NCBI GenBank assembly: GCA_044226655.1
Contig: JBGAGO010000004.1
Coordinates: 62,001 to 126,000, forward strand
Length of the DNA: 64,000 nt
Source of the DNA: JBEVOS01 sp044226655
GTDB taxonomy: Bacteria > Pseudomonadota > Alphaproteobacteria > Caulobacterales > Aquidulcibacteraceae
Reading direction: 5' to 3'
Shown: positions 26,392-33,909 of the stretch, piece by piece
Layout of the letters: the number at the start of each line of letters is the position of its first letter
Position numbering within the stretch: position 1 is the first letter of the stretch
Notes under the pieces: generated by a model
Told to the model about the DNA's origin: nothing
What the model saw: the letters and a program-made list of their open reading frames with translations, nothing else
Databases searched by the model: none
Made by a program: the position numbers and the translations under genes

Positions 26392-26422
26392 GGTAAAGAC
26401 GGTATAATATACTGGTATAATA
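26392..26422. promoter_or_regulatory. GGTA-repeat operator/promoter between SDR and XRE regulator
   Basis: GGTATAATA occurs at 26401-26409 and again at 26414-26422, with a related GGTAAAGA at 26392. GTATAATATAC (26402-26412) is a near-perfect palindrome. Each copy contains TATAAT, a perfect -10 sequence on the plus strand, ahead of the regulator ATG at 26438. The AT-rich block stands out in this GC-rich sequence. It probably serves as divergent promoter and autoregulatory site. Confidence 0.6.
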
Positions 26423-26437
26423 ACTGACAGGATCGCG

Positions 26438-27271
26438 ATGCCCGCCGTGAACGAAAACCAGCTGGGGAGCTTCCTGAAGGATCGCCGCGGCAAGCTCGAT
26501 CCGGCCGCGTTCGGATTGCCGCTCTCGCGCCGGCGCACGCCCGGCCTGCGCCGCGAAGAGGTGGCGAACCGCGCCAATGTCAGCGCCACCTGGTACACGT
26601 GGCTCGAACAAGGCCGCGGCGGCGCGCCCTCCGCCGATGTGCTCGACCGGATTTCCCGCGCGCTGATGCTGACCGACGCAGAGCGTGAGCATCTGTTCCT
26701 GCTTGGCCTGGGGCGCCCGCCGGAGGTGCGATATCAGACGTCCGAGGGCGTCTCGCCGCGCCTGCAGCGCGTGCTGGATGCGCTGCCGCTCAGCCCCGCG
26801 CTGTTGCGCACCGCGACCTGGGACGTGGTCGCCTGGAACCACGCGGCCGGCGTTGTCCTGGGCGGCTATGCCGATCCGGCGGACCGCAACATTCTGCGCC
26901 GGATCTTCTTCGATCGCCGCGTGCGCACCTCGCAATATGATTGGGAGACGGTCGCACGCCACGTCGTGGCTGCGTTTCGCGCCGACGTCGCCCGCGCCGG
27001 CGCCTCCGCGCGGGCGGAGGCTTTGGTGGCGGAGCTCAGCGCGCGCAGCCCCGAATTCGCGGCGATGTGGCGCGACAATGACGTGATCGGCGGCGGCGGC
27101 GGCGTCAAAGAACTGCGCCATCCCGCGCTGGGGCATATCGTGCTGGAATATTCCTCGTTCGCCGTCGATGGACGGCCCGACCTCAGCCTGCTGATCTACA
27201 ATCCCGCCACGCCGGAAGAGGCCGAACGGATTCGCGCGCTGATCGCGGCCGCGCCCCCGCCCTCACCCTAG
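26438..27271 (+). CDS. XRE-family regulator with MmyB-like ligand-binding domain
   Basis: A 277-residue transcription factor. Residues about 8-75 hold the helix-turn-helix with the typical RRTPGLRREEVANRANVS and TWYTWLEQGRGG, and the C-terminal 180 residues form the MmyB-like PAS-related domain (SPALLRTATWDVVAWNHAA). Relatives in many bacteria repress a neighbouring short-chain dehydrogenase gene. Here the divergent SDR-epimerase pair is the obvious target, with the GGTATAATA repeats between them as the likely operator. AGGA precedes the ATG closely, leaving a very short leader if the second TATAAT is used. Confidence 0.88.
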   Translation: MPAVNENQLGSFLKDRRGKLDPAAFGLPLSRRRTPGLRREEVANRANVSATWYTWLEQGRGGAPSADVLDRISRALMLTDAEREHLFLLGLGRPPEVRYQTSEGVSPRLQRVLDALPLSPALLRTATWDVVAWNHAAGVVLGGYADPADRNILRRIFFDRRVRTSQYDWETVARHVVAAFRADVARAGASARAEALVAELSARSPEFAAMWRDNDVIGGGGGVKELRHPALGHIVLEYSSFAVDGRPDLSLLIYNPATPEEAERIRALIAAAPPPSP

Positions 27272-27356
27272 AACGCGAGCGCCCGCCTTGACCTTGCGCC
27301 CGTCCCGGTGCTATCCGCCCCGCTCTTTTAGAACCCGATGAAGGACGAGGCCCCCC

Positions 27357-27497
27357 GTGGCGACGAAGCGGACATTCCAGCCGGGCAAGCTCGTGCGCAA
27401 GCGCCGGCACGGCTTCCGCGCGCGGATGGCGACGGCGGGCGGCCGCAAGGTCCTGGCCCGCCGCCGAGCCAAGGGCCGCGCCAAGCTGAGCGCCTGA
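27357..27497 (+). CDS. rpmH: Ribosomal protein bL34
   Basis: A 46-residue protein starting at GTG, with AAGGACGAGG as ribosome-binding site. It reads VATKRTFQPGKLVRKRRH then GFRARMATAGGRKV and ends KGRAKLSA, the bL34 signature. It has two or three extra N-terminal residues relative to the usual MKRT start, and Gly replaces the common Ser after QP. It is part of the large ribosomal subunit. Its stop TGA overlaps the CTG that is the likely start of rnpA. The order rpmH-rnpA-yidC-engB is conserved in proteobacteria. Confidence 0.95.
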   Translation: MATKRTFQPGKLVRKRRHGFRARMATAGGRKVLARRRAKGRAKLSA

Positions 27498-27868
27498 GCG
27501 TCCTGCGCCGCCTGACCCGGCGGCCCCAATTTCTGTTCGTTCAAAAGGGCTTCAAGGCTGCGCGCGCCAGCGCGAGCGTGGAAGCGCGTCGGCGTGCGCC
27601 CGATGGCGTCATCGGCGTGGGCTTCACCGCCACGAAGCGCCTGGGCGGCGCCGTCATCCGAAACCGGGCCAAGCGGCGCCTCAGGGAGGCGGCGCGCGTG
27701 CTGTTGCCGTCGCTTGGAGAGCCCGGCGTGGACTACGTCTTTGTGGCCCGGCCTGGGGCGCTTTCGCGCGCCTGGCCCGCCTTGCTTGACGATTTGCGAA
27801 ACGCGCTGATAAGGCTCCGCGCCGATTTGCGGGCCGAGGCCCCATCCCCTTCCACAGAGAGCGATTGA
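27494..27868 (+). CDS. rnpA: Ribonuclease P protein component
   Basis: A protein of about 124 residues if started at CTG 27494. LRRLTRRPQFLFVQKG at the start, and the RNR signature GGAVIRNRAKRRLREAAR in the middle, identify the protein that helps the RNase P RNA mature tRNA 5' ends. There is no ATG, GTG or TTG in frame between rpmH's start and this point. The only options are CTG codons (27494, 27503, 27512), an ATT, or the ATG at 27338 far upstream, which would place all of rpmH inside rnpA in another frame. I place the start at the CTG that overlaps the rpmH stop, giving normal family length, with low confidence in that base. Confidence 0.85.
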   Translation: MSVLRRLTRRPQFLFVQKGFKAARASASVEARRRAPDGVIGVGFTATKRLGGAVIRNRAKRRLREAARVLLPSLGEPGVDYVFVARPGALSRAWPALLDDLRNALIRLRADLRAEAPSPSTESD

Positions 27869-27872
27869 GGGC

Positions 27873-29729
27873 ATGCAGAACAGCCCTGGCGGTCAGGGAC
27901 CGGAAGAAACCCGGAACCTGATCCTGTTCGCGGTCCTGGCCATGGCCGTGTTCCTGGTTTTCAACCAGTTCTTCTTCGCCCCGCAGGAGCGGGCGCGTCA
28001 GCAGACGGCTGAGCGCGCGCAGGCCGCCCAGCAGGCGCAGGCCGAAGCCCCGGAAGCGCAGGCGCGGCCAGAGACGCGCGAAGACGCGCTGGCGCGCAGC
28101 GCCGCCGCACGCGTGCAGATCCACACCGACGCGCTCGACGGCTCGATCGCGCTGCAAGGCGGGCGCATCGACGATCTGAGCCTGCGGCGCTTCCGCCAGA
28201 CGGTCGATCCCGAAAGCCCCGAGGTGACGCTGCTCGCGCCCAACGGCACGCCCAATTCGCAGGATGCGTTCTTCGGCTGGGAAGCGCGCGACGGCGCTTC
28301 CATGGCCGATTCGGATTCGCTGTGGACGCTGACATCGAACGGCGCGCTCACGCCGCAAACGCCCATCACCATGACGCTCCAGACCGAGAACGGGCTGACG
28401 ATCACGCGCACCATCGCGCTCGACGATCAGTACATGTTCACGATCACGGACCGCGTCGTGAACAGCGGCGCACGCGCGCAGGACGTGCGGCCCTTCGGCG
28501 CCGTGCGCCGGCTCGATCTGCCGGCGGATTACAAAGTTTCGCCGATCGTGCAGCAGGGCATGACGGGCGTGTTCGGTCCCGATCCGCGCCTGCATGAAAC
28601 GCGCTTCGAAAACGCCAAGAAATTCGCCGATGAAAAGGCCAATGGCCGGCGCGGCGAAGACGCGCGCATTCTCGAACTCTCCGGCCGCGGCGGCTGGCTG
28701 GGCCTCTCCGACCATTACTGGCTCACCGCGCTCGTGCCCGATCAGCGCGAAACGATTTCCGGCTATTACGATGCGCGCGCGGAGGGCCAGCATGTCGGCT
28801 ATCGCGCGGCCTATCGCGGCGCGTGGCGCCAGATCGCACCGGGCGCCGAGATCACCTATTCGCAGCGCCTGTTCGCCGGCGCCAAGCTGGTGGATGTGCT
28901 GCGCGCCTACCAGCACGATACGCGTCCGAACCAGGCCATCCCCGATTTCGACAAGGCGGTCGATTGGGGCAATTTCTTCATCCTGACGCGGCCCTACTTC
29001 GATTGGCTGCTGCATCCGCTGGGCAAGCTCGTCGGCAGTTTCGGCATCGGCATTCTGCTGACGACTATCGTCGTTAAAGCGCTGCTCTTCCCCGTCGTCT
29101 TCCAATCCAATGTGGCGATGACGAAGCTGCGCAAGATTCAGCCGAAGATGAAGGAGATTCAGGATCGCTTCGCGGCGGACAAGCAGCGCCAGCAACAGGA
29201 GATGATCCGGCTCTATCAGACCGAGAAGATCAATCCGATCGCGGGCTGCGTGCCGATCCTGCTGCAAATCCCGGTGTTCTATGCGCTCTACAAGACGCTC
29301 ACCGTCACGATCGAAATGCGCCATGCGCCGTTCATCGGCTGGATCCGCGATCTCTCGGCGCCGGACCCGCTGAACCTCTTCAACCTGTTCGGCCTCTTGC
29401 CCTACGATCCGACGACCGTGCCGCTGATCGGCCATTTCCTGCATCTCGGCCCGCTCGCGATCGGCTACGGCCTCACCATGTGGGCGCTGCAGGCGCTCAA
29501 CCCGCCGCCGACCGATCCGACGCAGGCGGTCGTGTTCCGCTTCATGCCGATCCTCTTCACCTTCCTGTTCGCCGCCTTCCCGGCGGGCTTGGTGATCTAT
29601 TGGACCTGGTCGAACCTGCTTTCGATCCTGCAGCAATATGTCATCATGCGCTCGCAGGGCGTCGATACCGAACTCGACAGGTTCATCGCGAAGCGGCTTG
29701 GGCGCGGAACCGCAAGCGCAGCCGAGTAG
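27873..29729 (+). CDS. yidC: Membrane protein insertase YidC
   Basis: A 618-residue inner-membrane insertase and chaperone. The first helix is LILFAVLAMAVFLVFNQFFF, a long Gln/Ala-rich linker follows, then the periplasmic beta-supersandwich domain (residues about 80-350), and the conserved five-helix insertase core beginning YFDWLLHPLGKLVGSFGIG near 375. LLQIPVFYALYKTL and the C-terminal FPAGLVIYWTWSNLLSILQQ are diagnostic. It works with SecYEG or alone to insert membrane proteins. It lies 4 bp after rnpA and 4 bp before engB. Confidence 0.97.
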   Translation: MQNSPGGQGPEETRNLILFAVLAMAVFLVFNQFFFAPQERARQQTAERAQAAQQAQAEAPEAQARPETREDALARSAAARVQIHTDALDGSIALQGGRIDDLSLRRFRQTVDPESPEVTLLAPNGTPNSQDAFFGWEARDGASMADSDSLWTLTSNGALTPQTPITMTLQTENGLTITRTIALDDQYMFTITDRVVNSGARAQDVRPFGAVRRLDLPADYKVSPIVQQGMTGVFGPDPRLHETRFENAKKFADEKANGRRGEDARILELSGRGGWLGLSDHYWLTALVPDQRETISGYYDARAEGQHVGYRAAYRGAWRQIAPGAEITYSQRLFAGAKLVDVLRAYQHDTRPNQAIPDFDKAVDWGNFFILTRPYFDWLLHPLGKLVGSFGIGILLTTIVVKALLFPVVFQSNVAMTKLRKIQPKMKEIQDRFAADKQRQQQEMIRLYQTEKINPIAGCVPILLQIPVFYALYKTLTVTIEMRHAPFIGWIRDLSAPDPLNLFNLFGLLPYDPTTVPLIGHFLHLGPLAIGYGLTMWALQALNPPPTDPTQAVVFRFMPILFTFLFAAFPAGLVIYWTWSNLLSILQQYVIMRSQGVDTELDRFIAKRLGRGTASAAE

Positions 29730-29733
29730 CGGC

Positions 29734-30357
29734 ATGGACGCGGCGCCTGATCTTGAAGCGGGCCGCCTGCTGTTCGCCGGGCCGGTGACGTTCGAACGCG
29801 GCGTCGTCGCGCTCGACGCATTGCCCGACGGCGATTTGCCCGAGATCGCGTTCGCCGGCCGCTCCAATGTCGGCAAATCTTCACTCGTGAACGCACTGAC
29901 CGGGCGCAAGACGCTGGCGCGCGCCTCCGCAGAGCCGGGCCGCACGCGCGAGCTCAATTTTTTCAATTTGGGCGACAAGCTGCGGCTCGTCGATCTGCCC
30001 GGCTATGGCTACGCCAAGGCGCCCAAGACCGAAATCGCGCGCTGGACGGCTTTGATGCGCGATTATCTGCGCGGGCGCGCGCCGCTGAAGCGCGTCATCC
30101 TGCTGGTCGATGCGCGCCACGGCGTGAAGGACAATGACCGCGCCGTGATGGACGCGCTCGACAAGGCCGCCGTGGTCTATCAGATCGTGCTCACCAAAGC
30201 CGACAAGCTGAAGCGCGACGAGGTCGATCCGATGGTCGCGGGCGCCGCCGCCCTGCTCGTCAAACGTCCGGCCGCGCACCCGGCGGTCATCGCCACCAGC
30301 GCCGAAACCAGCCTGGGCGTGCCCGAGCTGCGCGCCGAGATCGCGGCGCTGGCCTGA
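29734..30357 (+). CDS. engB: Ribosome biogenesis GTPase EngB (YsxC/YihA)
   Basis: A 207-residue TrmE-Era-EngA-EngB-like GTPase. G1 is GRSNVGKSS near residue 42, G2 includes PGRTRELNFF, G3 is DLPGYGYAKAP, and G4 is TKADKLKRDE. It takes part in 50S subunit assembly. ATG 29734 is chosen because it leaves only 4 bp after yidC and matches family length; earlier in-frame ATGs lie inside yidC. Confidence 0.95.
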   Translation: MDAAPDLEAGRLLFAGPVTFERGVVALDALPDGDLPEIAFAGRSNVGKSSLVNALTGRKTLARASAEPGRTRELNFFNLGDKLRLVDLPGYGYAKAPKTEIARWTALMRDYLRGRAPLKRVILLVDARHGVKDNDRAVMDALDKAAVVYQIVLTKADKLKRDEVDPMVAGAAALLVKRPAAHPAVIATSAETSLGVPELRAEIAALA

Positions 30358-30360
30358 GCG

Positions 30361-30582
30361 CTACTCGGCGGCGACGTTCTCGTAATTCAGCACGAGCAAA
30401 TCCGTCACCGGCAAGGCCGGCGAGGCGAAGGTCTCGCCCTCTCCGTCGGCGAACTCCACCAACGCCGTGCCCGACGGGCTGAGGTCCACGACCGTGCCGA
30501 CCTGGCCGCGCACGAGCCCGTGCTCCGGCGCATCGCGCAACAGCGCCACCACGTCGAGCAATTTGGCCGTACGCTCAGCCAT
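30361..30582 (-). CDS. DUF4926 protein
   Basis: A 73-residue protein opening MAERTAKLLDVVALLRD, with the family's HGLVRGQVGTVVDL and EGETFASPALPVTDLLVLNYE. The GQVGTVV turn resembles a small SH3-like barrel. GGAGGCTGAGG precedes the ATG. It overlaps the DUF6883 gene by 8 bp and must be translated with it. Its 3' end faces engB, 3 bp away. Its small size and position suggest an antidote or partner for the DUF6883 protein, which is inference. Confidence 0.8.
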   Translation of the reverse strand: MAERTAKLLDVVALLRDAPEHGLVRGQVGTVVDLSPSGTALVEFADGEGETFASPALPVTDLLVLNYENVAAE

Positions 30583-30931
30583 CGCCCTCAGCCTCCTTCT
30601 GCACAAACACCGAAACGAACCGCGGAAAATCCTCGCCGGCCCTGACCGTCCATAACGAGCGCATCATAGCAGATCGTCGTCCAACATGCATCGTGAACGC
30701 GAGGCGGTAGTGGTCGCCGTGGTGATCGCGTCGCACGAATTCTGCGTCTTCCGCGGCTGCGGCGTCTCGCAAGGCCTGGGCGAGCATCTGCGCGTCTCTT
30801 GGCCCGATCCCCAGCGCTGCCGCGAACACGCGGGCTTTGTGCCGCCCGGTGCGGTGCAGCGGGTCAAGGACGTAGTCCGTGAGCTTGCGCAGATCGATCT
30901 CCGCGCGCCCCGCATTGGGTAGCCTCGCCAT
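30575..30931 (-). CDS. DUF6883 protein
   Basis: A 118-residue protein with the DUF6883 pattern: LPNAGRAEIDLRKLTDYVL at the start, TGRHKARVFAAALGI near residue 30, and a C-terminal LWTVRAGEDFPRFVSVFV. The conserved basic and aromatic residues and the W...P...Y/F ending resemble small RNase-like toxin domains, and similar domains end some large secreted proteins. No activity is proven. It overlaps DUF4926 by 8 bp, and the two recur together in other genomes from memory. Confidence 0.75.
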   Translation of the reverse strand: MARLPNAGRAEIDLRKLTDYVLDPLHRTGRHKARVFAAALGIGPRDAQMLAQALRDAAAAEDAEFVRRDHHGDHYRLAFTMHVGRRSAMMRSLWTVRAGEDFPRFVSVFVQKEAEGDG

Positions 30932-31059
30932 CGCCGCCCCTCTAACGACAGGGCTCGGTCATGGGAACGCCCCCGGCTCCGCTGAGCGCGTTTTTAGGAA
31001 TTCCGGCTTTCGCCCGCGGCCCTGAGCACCCACCTTGGCGCATCCATGGGAGGAAGCCG

Positions 31060-31800
31060 ATGAGCTATGAATTGCATTACTGGCCGACGCCGAACGGCAA
31101 GAAGGTCACCATCCTGCTCGAAGAGCTGGGCGTTCCCTACACGGTCACGCCGATGAACATCGGCCGCGGCGATCAGTTCAAGCCGGACATTCTGAAATTC
31201 TCGCCGAACAACCGGATGCCCGCTTTTGTCGATCATGCGCCGAAAGGCGGCGGCGCGCCGATCCGCATTTTCGAGAGCGCGGCGATCATGATGTACATCG
31301 CGGAGAAAGAAGGCCGTTTCTTTCCGCAGGACGCGCGCGGGAAATACGATGTCGTGCAATGGCTGTTCTGGCAGATGTCCAATCAGGGCCCGAAAATGGG
31401 CGAACAGGGCCATTTCGCGCGCGCCTCGGCCAATCCCGAAAACGGCGATCTGGCCTACGCCAATAAGCGCTTCGCCGACGAGGTGCACCGGCTCTACGGC
31501 GTGATGAACCTCGGCCTCTACAACAAGGAATGGCTGGCTGCGGGCGAATACACCATCGCCGACATGATCTGCTATCCGTGGGCGGCGGGCTGGAAGCTGC
31601 GCAACATCGATCTCGACGAGTTTCCGAACGTGAAGCGCTGGATGGAGCGGCTCGAAGCCCGTCCCGGCCTGCAAAAGGGCCTCAATGTCGCCCACGGCGA
31701 TACGGAAGACCCCGCCTCCCTCAGCGACGAAGAAAAGGCCCGCCGCGCCAAGCTGCTCACCAATCAGCGCGCCACGCCCGTGCCGAAGGAATGGGCCTAG
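31060..31800 (+). CDS. Nu-class-like glutathione S-transferase
   Basis: A 246-residue cytoplasmic GST. The N-terminal thioredoxin fold opens ELHYWPTPNGKKVTILLEEL, where TPNGKK replaces the catalytic Tyr/Ser motif as in YfcG and YghU, disulfide-bond reductases that use glutathione. NNRMPAFVDH with cis-Pro and FESAAIMMYIAEK bind glutathione. The helical domain has AAGEYTIADMICYPW. ATG 31060 follows GGGAGGAAG; the upstream frame to 30961 has no site. Likely roles are peroxide or disulfide reduction, and thioredoxin reductase is the next gene. Confidence 0.88.
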   Translation: MSYELHYWPTPNGKKVTILLEELGVPYTVTPMNIGRGDQFKPDILKFSPNNRMPAFVDHAPKGGGAPIRIFESAAIMMYIAEKEGRFFPQDARGKYDVVQWLFWQMSNQGPKMGEQGHFARASANPENGDLAYANKRFADEVHRLYGVMNLGLYNKEWLAAGEYTIADMICYPWAAGWKLRNIDLDEFPNVKRWMERLEARPGLQKGLNVAHGDTEDPASLSDEEKARRAKLLTNQRATPVPKEWA

Positions 31801-31810
31801 CGCACCAAGC

Positions 31811-31908
31811 CCCTCTCCCCCGCAGAGTGGGGGAGAGGCTGGGAGAGGGCCCCCACCCCGTCCCGGATCACGTCCGGGACGACCCTCCCCCGCTTTGCGG
31901 GAGAGGGT
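31811..31908. repeat. Palindromic mosaic element (R2, copy a)
   Basis: Three hairpins in 98 bp between the GST and trxB genes: CCTCTCCCCC/GGGGGAGAGG (31812-31838), GTCCCGGA/TCCGGGAC (31860-31880), and CCCTCCCCCGC/GCGGGAGAGGG (31883-31907, imperfect). The C-rich outer and different inner hairpins match the architecture of the other R2 copies. Confidence 0.75.
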
Positions 31909-31948
31909 GGGCGCGCCATATTGAGGGCCTGCGATTCCGAAGGCGCCC

Positions 31949-32911
31949 ATGAGCAAACACGCCCCCATCGTCATCCTCGGCTCCGGTCCGGCCGGCTATA
32001 CCGCCGCGATCTACGCGGCGCGCGCCATGCGCAAGCCGCTGCTGATCAGCGGGCTCCAGCCCGGCGGCCAGCTCACGATCACGACCGATGTAGAGAATTA
32101 TCCGGGCTTCGCCGAAACCATCCAGGGCCCCTGGCTCATGGAGCAGATGCAGAAGCAGGCCGAACATCTCGGCGTAGAGACGGTGTCGGACACGATCGTG
32201 AGAGTCGATCTCTCCAAGCGCCCGTTCACGCTGATCGGCGATGGCGGCGCGGTCTACACGGCTGACACGCTGGTCATCGCCACCGGCGCCAGCGCCAAAT
32301 GGCTGGGCCTGCCGAGCGAGCAGAAATTCCAGGGTTTCGGCGTCAGCGCCTGCGCGACGTGCGACGGATTTTTCTACCGCAACAAGGAAGTGTTCGTGGT
32401 CGGCGGCGGCAACACGGCTGTCGAAGAAGCGCTCTATCTCACCAATTTCGCCAGCAAGGTCACGCTGGTGCATCGCCGCGACGAATTGCGCGCCGACAAG
32501 ATGAACCAGGAGCGCGTGCTGCATCATCCGAAGATCGCGACGATCTGGAATTCGGCAGTCGAAGAGGTGAAGGGCGGCGAAGAGCCGCTCGGCGTCACCG
32601 CGATCATGCTGCGCAATCTCAAGACCGGCGCGCTGAGCGAACACGCGACGGACGGCCTCTTCGTCGCCATCGGCCACGCGCCCGCGACCGAGCTCTTCAA
32701 GGGCCAGATCGACATGAAGGAGAACGGCTACATCAAGGTCGTTCCCGGCACGACGCAGACCAACATCCCGGGCGTGTTCGCCGCCGGCGACGTGGCTGAC
32801 GAAACCTTCCGCCAGGCCGTCACCGCCGCCGGCCTCGGCTGCATGGCCGCGCTCGAAGCTGACCGCTTCCTCGCCGTGGAAGAACACAGCGCCAACGTCG
32901 CAGCGGCCTGA
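31949..32911 (+). CDS. trxB: Thioredoxin reductase
   Basis: A 320-residue low-molecular-weight thioredoxin reductase. FAD binding is ILGSGPAGYTAAIYAAR, the redox-active pair is C135-x2-C138 in CATCDGFF, the NADPH motif is VVGGGNTAVEEALYL, and the second FAD contact is GVFAAGDVADE. It transfers electrons from NADPH to thioredoxin in the cytoplasm. It follows a Nu-class GST, separated by a palindromic element that may end the GST transcript. Confidence 0.97.
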   Translation: MSKHAPIVILGSGPAGYTAAIYAARAMRKPLLISGLQPGGQLTITTDVENYPGFAETIQGPWLMEQMQKQAEHLGVETVSDTIVRVDLSKRPFTLIGDGGAVYTADTLVIATGASAKWLGLPSEQKFQGFGVSACATCDGFFYRNKEVFVVGGGNTAVEEALYLTNFASKVTLVHRRDELRADKMNQERVLHHPKIATIWNSAVEEVKGGEEPLGVTAIMLRNLKTGALSEHATDGLFVAIGHAPATELFKGQIDMKENGYIKVVPGTTQTNIPGVFAAGDVADETFRQAVTAAGLGCMAALEADRFLAVEEHSANVAAA

Positions 32912-33015
32912 GGCCCAAAGGTCGCGCCAGGGCTGCGAGGCGCCTCGACCGGGCGCTGCAGCTATGCAATAATGCATTGCATTCTGGTAAGGCGCCCCGC
33001 GCCAGCAGGGCGGCC

Positions 33016-33909
33016 ATGGACTGGGACAAGCTCAAGACGTTTCATTTCGCAGCCGAGACCGGCAGCCTGACGGCGGCTGCGGAAAAGCTCGGCGTCAGCC
33101 AATCCTCCGTCAGCCGCCAGATCGCCGCGCTCGAAGGCGAGATGGGCGTGCCGCTCTTTCAGCGCCACGCGCGCGGCCTGCTGCTGACCGGCCCCGGCAT
33201 GGCGCTGCGCGAATTCACGCGCGAGATGAGCGCAGCCGCCGTGATCGCGGAATCCACGCTGAAGGACGCGCGCGAAAAGGTGATGGGCGATCTCAAGGTG
33301 ACCGCGCCCGTCGCCTTCGGCTCGACTTGGCTTGCGCCGCGCGTGGTCGATTTCGCCAACGCCTATCCGGAAACGCGCCTGCAATTGCTGCTGGATGACC
33401 GCGAATTCGATCTCCTGAAGCTCGAAGCGGAATGCGCGATCCGGCTCTGGGCCGCGACGCACGCCGATCTCATCCAGCGCAAAATCCTGGAAGTGCAGGT
33501 CAGCCTCTATGCGTCGAAGGCCTATATCGCGAAATGCGGCGCGCCGAAGAACGTCGACGATCTCGATAAGCACCGCATCATCGCCTATTCCTCCAACACG
33601 GCGCCGACGCCGATGCGCGAACTCGATTGGGCCGTGCGCGCGGGCCGCGAAGACGCCCGCCCGCGCGCGCCGCTGCTCGAGGTCAACAATGTCTATGGCA
33701 TGTTGCGCGCGGTCGAGAGCGGGTTCGGCATCGCCAGCATTCCCGATTACATGGCGCGCGGCGACGAGAGCCTGGTGAAGGTGCTGCCCGATCTCGAAGG
33801 GCCGAGCTTCGACGTCTATTTCATCTATCCGAGCGATCTCAAACGCTCGAAGCGGATCGCGGCGTTCCGCCAATTCCTGATCGAACAGGCGCAAGGCTGG
33901 GCCGGCTAA
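33016..33909 (+). CDS. LysR-family transcriptional regulator
   Basis: A 297-residue regulator. The winged helix-turn-helix covers residues 1-62 (LKTFHFAAETGSLTAAAEKL, then VSQSSVSRQIAALE), and the periplasmic-binding-like effector domain follows from about 90. ATG 33016 is preceded by AGGGCGG. The MFS transporter GTG follows the stop without a gap, so the two form one unit and the regulator may sense the transported compound. The target is not readable. Confidence 0.92.
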   Translation: MDWDKLKTFHFAAETGSLTAAAEKLGVSQSSVSRQIAALEGEMGVPLFQRHARGLLLTGPGMALREFTREMSAAAVIAESTLKDAREKVMGDLKVTAPVAFGSTWLAPRVVDFANAYPETRLQLLLDDREFDLLKLEAECAIRLWAATHADLIQRKILEVQVSLYASKAYIAKCGAPKNVDDLDKHRIIAYSSNTAPTPMRELDWAVRAGREDARPRAPLLEVNNVYGMLRAVESGFGIASIPDYMARGDESLVKVLPDLEGPSFDVYFIYPSDLKRSKRIAAFRQFLIEQAQGWAG

